A stretch of DNA of 33,920 nucleotides from Candidatus Contendibacter odensensis (GTDB lineage: Bacteria > Pseudomonadota > Gammaproteobacteria > Competibacterales > Competibacteraceae): assembly GCA_002747185.1 (NCBI GenBank), contig PDTV01000001.1:1-33920 (forward strand), in the 5' to 3' direction. Shown here in pieces: positions 27,831 through 33,920 of the stretch. A model generated the notes under the pieces. That model saw only the letters and a program-made list of their open reading frames with translations, ran no database searches and was not told the origin of the DNA. The position numbers and the translations under genes were made by a program. Position 1 is the first letter of the stretch. Each line of letters starts with the position of its first letter.

Positions 27831-28538
27831 CTATAGCCGAGTCCACTGGGCGCGACGCTGCGCTCGAATCCTTGGGATGAAGATTACCGTCAACAAACCC
27901 ATACCTACGAGTATCAGCACCATCAACATTCGAATCGTTTGATTATCATAGTGTAATGCCTGGTTTTCCTGTTCGACGACCCGTAATTCCCGCTCTAGCA
28001 TAATCGTTCGTTCCTCCAAAAACTGGTTACGCTCATCAATAATCACCGTGTCAGCCGACATCTTGCGGTATTGCGCAAAGCGTTGTCGCAATTTTAGAAA
28101 TTCCTTGTAAAGTTTTGTATAAGCAATTTTTTCCTTACCGGGTTGCTCGATGATTTCTTCCATGTAGCGTTGCAATTCATCGTATTGCGCCTGTAGCCGT
28201 TCCAATTCCTGGCGCACTTCAATCAATTGAGCCTGGCCACTGGGTTCATTGCTAAGATGTTGGGTTGCAATCCAGCCTTTTACGCCTTCCCCGGTACGAA
28301 TTCGAGTAAAACCTGCCCTGGAATCAGATTGCAATACTTCGACCACCGAACCCCCACGCGCCTTGCCAATAATCCGGTAACGGCTGGATGCACCCGCTCG
28401 TAACGGTACTTCTAAAGTATCGCTAATATAGGCAATTGTTTTGGATTGTGTTGTGGCCGGTGTCAGTACCCCTGCCAAGACAGGTGACACTATGCCGGCA
28501 ATTACAATCCAAAAAATAAGGAACGCTCTTTTTTTCAT
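27831..28538 (-). CDS. SH3-domain membrane protein (TIGR04211/YgiM-like)
   Basis: A 235-residue envelope protein from ATG 28538 (a longer frame begins at 28574). It has a signal peptide or N-terminal anchor, then a bacterial SH3 domain (about residues 35-95, YISDTLEVPLRAGASSRYRI through GWIATQHLS). A long heptad-rich coiled coil follows (about 100-200), and a single transmembrane helix (MLMVLILVGMGLLTVIF) with a short basic tail. This matches the gammaproteobacterial YgiM/TIGR04211 family. Its function is not settled; the SH3b domain and topology suggest cell-wall contact. It is convergent with folK, with the stops 11 bp apart. Confidence 0.85.
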   Translation of the reverse strand: MKKRAFLIFWIVIAGIVSPVLAGVLTPATTQSKTIAYISDTLEVPLRAGASSRYRIIGKARGGSVVEVLQSDSRAGFTRIRTGEGVKGWIATQHLSNEPSGQAQLIEVRQELERLQAQYDELQRYMEEIIEQPGKEKIAYTKLYKEFLKLRQRFAQYRKMSADTVIIDERNQFLEERTIMLERELRVVEQENQALHYDNQTIRMLMVLILVGMGLLTVIFIPRIRAQRRAQWTRL

Positions 28539-28574
28539 CAAGATGTGGCTACACATTTTCAGAAATACATGCAA

Positions 28575-28931
28575 ATTATAGAAATGCCGGGTTTACGTGA
28601 TTCTGACTGCGCTTTGGAATCTTTATACATGATGTCCCGGCTTGGTTATATGCCCAAAAAAAGATATTATTAACGTTTTTTATTTATATTATATAGTTGA
28701 CTTATAGCTTCCCCTTTATCTTGCCGATCAAATCTCTCCTTGCCATTGAACCTGATTGTGCTGCTTTAACGAGGGGGGAGAATAGAAGTAAAGCTGCTAG
28801 AGCACCCGCAGTAAAAACCCTAATACCGTTATAGCTGGTAGCAATCACGTAATCTTCCCAGGCATTTATGGCAAAAATCGTAAATAAACCTTTATCCATT
28901 TCACAACCAATACGTCTAGTTTGCAACAGTT
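28575..28931. other. Gap upstream of the midA-like gene, no confident gene
   Basis: No convincing feature. A 74-codon reverse frame (28702-28926) has a hydrophobic segment but no ribosome site and overlaps the region where the forward gene's promoter must lie. An AT-rich tract near 28660-28700 precedes it. Confidence 0.4.
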
Positions 28932-30116
28932 ATGACAACCCATCCGTTTCAAATATTCCCCGAACCCGATGCCGTCGCTGCTCGCCACAGCGCCCGACTG
29001 CTTGATTTCATTTGTACTGAAATTGCAAAAACCGGTGCAATCTCTTTTTACCGGTTTATGGATTTAGCGCTGTATGCACCTGAATTGGGTTACTATCGTG
29101 CCGGGACCGGCAAATTTGGTGCGGGTGGTGATTTTATCACTGCACCAGAGTTATCACCCTTGTTTTCGCGTTGCCTGGCTCATCAGTGTCAGGAAATTTT
29201 GGGCGCGCTCGGTGGCGGGACCATTCTTGAGCTTGGCGCAGGCACCGGGATCATGGCGGCTGATATCCTGCAAGAATTACAGCACCTCAATGGATTGCCA
29301 GAACGTTACCTTATTCTGGAACTCAGCGGCGAGCTGCGTCAGCGTCAATATCAAACATTGAGCAAGTATGTTCCTGAATTGCTGGAGCGGGTTGTGTGGC
29401 TCGATACGCTGCCCGAATCGAGCTTTCGCGGTATCATCCTTGGTAACGAGGTGCTGGATGCGCTACCCGTTGAACGATTTCATATCACGGCTAACGGTAG
29501 CCGTCGGCTGGAAGTGATTAATACCGATAGCGGTCTTGGGTGGCGTGACGGTGAAGAGGACCCGATAGTAACCGCCGCTGTTGCCCGCATTGAGGCTGAT
29601 CTTGATGCGCCTTTAGCTGAAGGCTATGTTTCTGAGTATGCGCCTCAGCTAGGTACCTGGTTAGGCGCTATCGCCGAATCACTTGCAGCAGGTGCATTGC
29701 TTTTCATTGATTATGGTTATCCACGCCGCGAATATTACCACTACGAACGAGCTGCAGGTACCTTGCTCTGTCACTATCGCCACCGTGCGCATGAGAACCC
29801 ATTTATTTATACGGGTTTGCAGGACATCACAGCCAACGTTGACTTTACCGCTGTTGCTGATGCTGCGGTTGAGGCTGGGCTGGCCGTCGCGGGTTACACG
29901 AGCCAGAATCATTTTTTATTCGGTTGCGGATTGATGAATTTACTGAACGATGTCAATACACCCGATACGCTCCGTTACCTGGAACAGGCGCGCCAGGTCA
30001 AACTGTTGACGCTACCAGGCGAGATGGGCTGCCGTTTTCAGGCCATCGCATTAACCCGAAATCTGGAACAACCCTTACGTGGTTTTGCCTTACACGATGA
30101 ATGTGGGCGACTATAG
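28932..30116 (+). CDS. SAM-dependent methyltransferase, MidA/NDUFAF7 family
   Basis: A 394-residue class I methyltransferase of the DUF185/MidA family. The N-terminal ISFYRFMDLALYAPELGYY and KFGAGGDFITAPELSPLF are the diagnostic family blocks. LELGAGTG (about 98-105) is the SAM-binding glycine-rich loop, and GNEVLDALPVERF and FIDYGYPRREYYH follow. The eukaryotic relative NDUFAF7 methylates an arginine of complex I subunit NDUFS2; the bacterial substrate is not established. It is commonly found near folK in gammaproteobacteria, as here. The ATG at 28932 has only a weak ribosome site (CAACAG). Confidence 0.85.
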   Translation: MTTHPFQIFPEPDAVAARHSARLLDFICTEIAKTGAISFYRFMDLALYAPELGYYRAGTGKFGAGGDFITAPELSPLFSRCLAHQCQEILGALGGGTILELGAGTGIMAADILQELQHLNGLPERYLILELSGELRQRQYQTLSKYVPELLERVVWLDTLPESSFRGIILGNEVLDALPVERFHITANGSRRLEVINTDSGLGWRDGEEDPIVTAAVARIEADLDAPLAEGYVSEYAPQLGTWLGAIAESLAAGALLFIDYGYPRREYYHYERAAGTLLCHYRHRAHENPFIYTGLQDITANVDFTAVADAAVEAGLAVAGYTSQNHFLFGCGLMNLLNDVNTPDTLRYLEQARQVKLLTLPGEMGCRFQAIALTRNLEQPLRGFALHDECGRL

Positions 30117-30164
30117 TTTTTTTCTTAATCAAGCCGTTCCTTTCATTCAGAGACACTAAATTTT

Positions 30165-31583
30165 ATGGGTCAGGATATTTCCAGTTCAGATTTCACCTGT
30201 CAGGATTTCCAGCGATATAAAGTGCGCCTGTATCAGGAAACCGAGCAATTAGCCGACTGGTTCAAGCGGGGCCAGCTTAAGCAAACAGGTCGCGTGGGTG
30301 GTTTTGAAATCGAAGCCTGGCTGGTTGATCGCTATGGACAACCCATACCGCAGAATGAGCATTTTTTAGCGCAGATGAACGATCCGGTGGTTGTACCGGA
30401 ACTGAGTGTATTTAATATCGAACTTAATACACCGCCTTTGTTATTGCACGGCGATGCCTTGCAGCGAATGCATACCAATCTTGCCGAGTTATGGCAACGC
30501 TGCCAGCAGATAGCGACCGGTATGGACAGCACACTGGTATTAATTGGTACGCTGCCTACTTTACGTAAATCTGATCTCAGCTTGGCGCATATGACGGATC
30601 GTCCACGCTACCGGGCAATCAACGAACAGATCATGCTACGGCATCGTGGTCGGCCAATGCGGATTAATATCCATGGTATCGATACGCTCCAGATGACCCA
30701 TCATAATATAATGATGGAGGCTGCGGCCACATCATTTCAAACACATTTGCAAGTCGGTGCCAATGAAGCGGCTGCGTTTTTCAATGCCTCGACAGTGTTG
30801 GCAGCACCCATGGTGGCATTGGCTACCAATGCGCCGTTACTGTTTGGCAAACGATTGTGGAAGGAAACAAGAATTCCCCTTTTTGAACAAGCCGTATCAT
30901 TGGCGGATGACCCGCTTTATCAGCGGGTTACTTTAGGTAGCGGCTACACCCGCAAGTCATTATTAGAGCTGTTTACGGAAAATCTGGATCACTATCCGCC
31001 ATTATTGCCCGAAGACTTGCATACAGAGATTGATCCGTTGCCGCATCTTCGTCTGCACAATGGCGCGATCTGGCGTTGGAACCGCCCGCTCCTTGGTTTC
31101 GAAAACAATGGTATGCCGCATCTACGTATTGAGCATCGGGTTATGCCCGCCGGTCCTAGTATCCCTGATACTATTGCTAATGCGGCACTGTATTACGGTC
31201 TCGTACACAGGCTCGCACGGGAAATGCCAGCGGTTACTGAAACACTCGATTTTGCGGATAGTCGTGCTAATTTTTACGCTGCGGCACGGTATGGTTTACA
31301 TGCAGAAGTTATTTGGCGACAAGGTCGTCGGGTGCCATTGCGGCAGCTGCTACTGGAAGAGCTGTTGCCACTGGCACGGCAGGGGCTTCAGGAATTAGAG
31401 ATTGATCTGGCGGATATTACGCTTTATTTGGATATGGCGACTGCCCGCATTAAAAATGATTGTACAGGTGCTGATTGGCAACTCCGTTTTTTTAGGAAAA
31501 ACGGGTTCGACCCAACGATCCTGACCCTCGCCTATATTGAGCAGCAGCTTAACGGCCAGCCTGTTCATGAATGGCGCTGTTGA
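30165..31583 (+). CDS. Glutamate-cysteine-ligase-family carboxylate-amine ligase (GCS2-like)
   Basis: A 472-residue protein of the glutamate-cysteine ligase 2 superfamily. The N-terminal FEIEAW carries the Mg-binding ExE strand and is followed by VVPELSVFNIELNTPP. THLQVGANEAAAFFNAS and MPHLRIEHRVMPAGPSIPD are the two further blocks, with R/E and H residues that hold ATP and substrate in this superfamily. Family members couple a carboxylate to an amine at ATP cost, but the substrate is not known and I would not call it GshA. It lies 48 bp after midA on the same strand. A hairpin at 31692-31710 could end the transcript. Confidence 0.75.
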   Translation: MGQDISSSDFTCQDFQRYKVRLYQETEQLADWFKRGQLKQTGRVGGFEIEAWLVDRYGQPIPQNEHFLAQMNDPVVVPELSVFNIELNTPPLLLHGDALQRMHTNLAELWQRCQQIATGMDSTLVLIGTLPTLRKSDLSLAHMTDRPRYRAINEQIMLRHRGRPMRINIHGIDTLQMTHHNIMMEAAATSFQTHLQVGANEAAAFFNASTVLAAPMVALATNAPLLFGKRLWKETRIPLFEQAVSLADDPLYQRVTLGSGYTRKSLLELFTENLDHYPPLLPEDLHTEIDPLPHLRLHNGAIWRWNRPLLGFENNGMPHLRIEHRVMPAGPSIPDTIANAALYYGLVHRLAREMPAVTETLDFADSRANFYAAARYGLHAEVIWRQGRRVPLRQLLLEELLPLARQGLQELEIDLADITLYLDMATARIKNDCTGADWQLRFFRKNGFDPTILTLAYIEQQLNGQPVHEWRC

Positions 31584-31691
31584 TTTTTGGGCGATGGCTT
31601 GCAGCAATTTGGCCACGATACGTCAGATGGGGCATCGGGTGTTTTTATTCCAATCGGTTGGCTTGCGACTACTCATCCAATTTCAGGATAC

Positions 31692-31710
31692 ACCCTTTTC
31701 TGAAAAGGGT
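31692..31710 (+). terminator. Possible terminator hairpin
   Basis: ACCCTTTT pairs with AAAAGGGT around CTG, followed by the A/T stretch ATTAATTTATT rather than a pure T-run. It lies 108 bp after the ligase stop and about 130 bp before the oxidoreductase start. Confidence 0.5.
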
Positions 31711-31843
31711 ATTAATTTATTGGGAGCTCACTCTATTCGCTGAATACACGCATTCTACGTTTTTAATCCTTTGACCTTGCTGATCATTGACATGATTAAA
31801 TCAATAAAAAACCACCATTAATTTAAGGATTAAGGGGAATATT

Positions 31844-32821
31844 ATGTCAAAAGCAATTTGTATTCATCAGTATGGTGGCCCTGAAGTATTATGCTGGGAA
31901 GAGGTTGAGGTGGGTGAACCTGATGCGGGTCAGATTAAGATTCGCCATCGTGCTGTAGGACTTAACTACATTGATGTTTATCACCGTACGGGCCTGTATC
32001 CTTTACCCTCATTACCCTGGACACCCGGCATGGAAGCAGCCGGTTATATCGAAGCGCTTGGTGAGGGGGTAACTAACCTCAAAGTGGGTGATCATGTCGC
32101 GTATGCCAGTCCGCCGGTCGGTGCTTACGCGGAAACGCGAATTATTCCGGCTGATCGGGTTGTAGTGTTGCCGGGTACTATTGATGATCAAACGGCTGCT
32201 GCAATGATGTTGCAGGGTATGACGGCACAGTATTTACTGCGGCGTACCTATCGGGTGCAGGCAGGCGATGTTATTTTGCTTCATGCCGCTGCTGGTGGTG
32301 TCGGATTGATCATGGTACAGTGGGCACGGCATCTTGGTGCAACGGTGATCGGTACGGTGGGCAATGACGAGAAAGCAGAGCTGGTGGCAGCACACGGTTG
32401 CCATCATGTCATCACCTACACACGTGAAAATTTCACCGAGCGGGTTCGCGATATCACTGATGGTCAGGGCGTAGCCGTGGTCTATGACTCTGTGGGTAAA
32501 GATACTTTTATGGATTCACTGGACTGCTTGCAACCTATGGGTATGATGGTCAGTTTTGGCAATGCTTCCGGTCCTGTCTCTACTTTTGATCCTGCTATCT
32601 TGGCGGCTAAAGGCTCATTGTTTCTTACCCGGCCAACGTTGATGACCTATACGGCGAAACGTGCTGATTTGGTTGCTGGCGCAACTGAATTGTTCGAAGT
32701 TGTTCGTCAAGGTGTGGTTAAGATTGAAGTTCATCAGAGCTATCCGCTATCCGATGCAGAGCAAGCACACCGTGACCTGGAAGCTCGGAAAACTACCGGC
32801 TCCACTGTACTGTTGCCTTAA
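31844..32821 (+). CDS. qor: NADPH:quinone oxidoreductase, zeta-crystallin type
   Basis: A 325-residue medium-chain dehydrogenase/reductase without the structural zinc cysteines, matching the E. coli QorA/zeta-crystallin subgroup (327 residues). The N-terminal GroES-like domain has RAVGLNYIDVYHRTGLYP and PGMEAAGYIEALGEGV. The Rossmann domain has HAAAGGVGLIMVQWA (about 147-161). The YDSVGKDTF and SFGNASGPV blocks are typical. It reduces quinones with NADPH in the cytoplasm. The ATG has a clear AAGGGG ribosome site 7 nt upstream. Confidence 0.92.
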   Translation: MSKAICIHQYGGPEVLCWEEVEVGEPDAGQIKIRHRAVGLNYIDVYHRTGLYPLPSLPWTPGMEAAGYIEALGEGVTNLKVGDHVAYASPPVGAYAETRIIPADRVVVLPGTIDDQTAAAMMLQGMTAQYLLRRTYRVQAGDVILLHAAAGGVGLIMVQWARHLGATVIGTVGNDEKAELVAAHGCHHVITYTRENFTERVRDITDGQGVAVVYDSVGKDTFMDSLDCLQPMGMMVSFGNASGPVSTFDPAILAAKGSLFLTRPTLMTYTAKRADLVAGATELFEVVRQGVVKIEVHQSYPLSDAEQAHRDLEARKTTGSTVLLP

Positions 32822-33042
32822 AGCCGAGGCTATGGCTACTGTTTTTTTGCAGCTCAGCGAAAATCCTGTAATACAATAGCACCATGATCTGATTTTATAC
32901 TCCTTGAGGTGACGGGCAAGTTGGCTGAACCATGGCTGGTTTTTTATCCGATAGCGCTCAACCCCAAGAAATTGATGACTCTTTTGAGCCAGGTTGTCTG
33001 TCAGGGCAACAAAGCGACAGCACGAACCTGTCTTGTCAAAAT

Positions 33043-33063
33043 AGAAGCGTTTCGCTTCTTTTT
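33043..33063 (+). terminator. Rho-independent terminator upstream of the DUF2062 gene
   Basis: AGAAGCG pairs with CGCTTCT around TTT, followed directly by TTTT. It is the clearest terminator in the window. It lies 220 bp after the qor stop and 36 bp before the next start, in a gap (32822-33098) with no recognised gene. Confidence 0.7.
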
Positions 33064-33098
33064 GGTAGTTGGAAAAATGTAGCGGCTGCAAAGAAACA

Positions 33099-33641
33099 AT
33101 GCTATCGAAATCTTCCCTAAAATCATTCTTGCATCGTCGCTTATCCGATACACATGCATTGCGTACACACAAGCGCCTTCGTTTTCTTGGAGATCTTCTG
33201 CATGACCCAAGGGTGTGGCATTTCAGCCGCCGCCCTACTGTGCGAGGGTTAGCCGCAGGTGCTTTCTTTGCGTTTGTTCCCTGTCCCTGGCAAATGATAC
33301 TGGTGGCGATCACAGCTGCGTGGTTACGTTTCAATCTGCCGGTAGCAGTAGCTATGGTCTGGATTACTAACCCCATAACGATCCCGCCTCTGGCATTCCT
33401 CACTTATAAATTTGGCGCATGGTTACTAGGTCGTCCGCTACAAGAGTGGATGTTTGAACCTTCTTTTGAATGGCTGATGCAAAGAATGGGAGATATCGGA
33501 TTATCATTCCTGGTTGGTTCATTCGCTACAGCGATTTTGGCAGGAATCTTTACGTTCTGTATTGCGCACCTGTTTTGGCGTTGGCGAATCATTAACAAAT
33601 TTCGCAAGCGTCGTCGAATGGTTACAGCCTGCCCTGGCTAG
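33099..33641 (+). CDS. DUF2062 membrane protein
   Basis: A 180-residue protein of the DUF2062 family. The N-terminal third is basic (LKSFLHRRLSDTHALRTHKR). The family core follows: RPTVRGLAAGAFFAFVPCPWQMILV, WITNPITIPPLAFLTYKFG, then two or three further membrane segments and a strongly basic tail (RKRRR). Its function is unknown; it is an inner-membrane protein. I chose ATG 33099; a TTG at 33069 would add ten residues that overlap the terminator region. Ribosome site is weak. It sits alone between qor and the IS5 element. Confidence 0.82.
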   Translation: MLSKSSLKSFLHRRLSDTHALRTHKRLRFLGDLLHDPRVWHFSRRPTVRGLAAGAFFAFVPCPWQMILVAITAAWLRFNLPVAVAMVWITNPITIPPLAFLTYKFGAWLLGRPLQEWMFEPSFEWLMQRMGDIGLSFLVGSFATAILAGIFTFCIAHLFWRWRIINKFRKRRRMVTACPG

Positions 33642-33823
33642 ATTCCATTAGTTTAGGGCCATATTTTCGAGTAATCATTGTCTCTGTGCTGGTTGCTCGA
33701 TTATAAGCATGGCGGTATTGATAGTGTGGTAAGCGTTTGAAAAAAATAATTATAACTATTAATTTTTGGTGAAAGGGCATGCGGCTAACTAGCTGATGGA
33801 ACCCCTGTTTCCCTTTACATTTA

Positions 33824-33920
33824 GGGAACCTCTGATTAAGTTACCAAAAAATGCGATAATACGACCATTGTGATTTTCAGGAGTTTAATAATGGATCAGC
33901 TGACATTTTCAGAAGCAGAG
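33824..33920 (+). mobile_element. IS5-family element, left end (runs off the window)
   Basis: The sequence from GGGAACCTCTGATTAAG (33824-33840) to the window edge resembles the left end of IS5-group elements with a short leader. TTA at 33821-33823 may be part of the target duplication. The right end lies outside the window. Confidence 0.65.
33891..33920 (+). CDS. IS5-family transposase, N-terminal fragment
   Basis: The ten visible codons read MDQLTFSEAE, the typical opening of IS5-group DDE transposases. AGGAG (33879-33883) lies 7 nt upstream. Only the start is in the window, so intactness cannot be judged. It belongs to a different IS5 subgroup than the scrap at 17987-18060. Confidence 0.75.
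   Translation, partial: MDQLTFSEAE

Noticed and set aside
28702..28926. 74-codon reverse ORF with a hydrophobic segment
   Set aside because: No ribosome site at either possible start, no family recognised, and it overlaps the promoter side of the forward methyltransferase gene.
32747..33403. 218-codon reverse ORF across the DUF2062 gene and the gap before it
   Set aside because: It is antisense to a clearly conserved membrane protein and to the end of qor; the gap portion matched nothing I recognise.

Overview
The window looks like chromosomal DNA from a gammaproteobacterium. It carries a dnaA-dnaN-recF block with a DnaA-box-rich origin, a full-length 1293-residue PurL, an LptD with the four-cysteine disulfide pattern, the amgK-murU cell-wall recycling pair divergent from lptD-surA-rsmA, and plsY divergent from folB. 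I cannot name the genus. Nearly all of it is housekeeping DNA; the unusual content lies in the origin, the parS sites, and the small mobile or repeat elements that have broken up the usual gene order.

Left part (1-13.2 kb). A decayed RHS/YD-repeat gene fragment is joined to a frameshifted zinc-ribbon gene relic (reverse strand, 1-669). The run glyQ-glyS-gmhB-plsC follows, then a CopD-like membrane protein on the reverse strand, a repeat-bearing gap (6.0-6.45 kb), murU-amgK (reverse) and lptD-surA-rsmA (forward). A truncated IS1-like element closes this part. Four 16-bp parS-type sites for ParB lie at 748, 3922, 3976 and 12553; the last is inside the rsmA coding sequence.

Middle part (13.2-22.75 kb). 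purL and an AT-rich bacteriohemerythrin gene precede dnaA. A short IS5-family transposase relic lies just upstream of dnaA, where many gammaproteobacteria have rpmH. The dnaA-dnaN gap is the likely oriC: twelve perfect DnaA boxes, a 31-nt direct repeat at 54-bp spacing, a 14-bp DnaA-box hairpin, AT-rich tracts and one copy of a dispersed ~104-bp two-hairpin repeat. dnaN and recF follow. The expected gyrB is absent; a MITE-like element and structured non-coding DNA lead into convergent glmS.

Right part (22.75-33.9 kb). glmS, galU and plsY are on the reverse strand. folB-folK, an SH3-domain membrane protein (reverse), a MidA-type methyltransferase, a GCS2-type carboxylate-amine ligase, a quinone oxidoreductase and a DUF2062 membrane protein follow. 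The window ends inside the start of an IS5-family element.

Functionally the genes cover tRNA charging (GlyQS), outer-membrane biogenesis (GmhB, LptD, SurA, PlsC, PlsY), peptidoglycan and sugar-nucleotide supply (MurU, AmgK, GlmS, GalU), folate and purine synthesis (FolB, FolK, PurL), ribosome maturation (RsmA), and replication and segregation (DnaA, DnaN, RecF, oriC, parS). I saw no CRISPR array, tRNA, rRNA, defence system or biosynthetic cluster. The most novel material is the dispersed repeat family, including its copy inside oriC, and the architecture of the origin itself.
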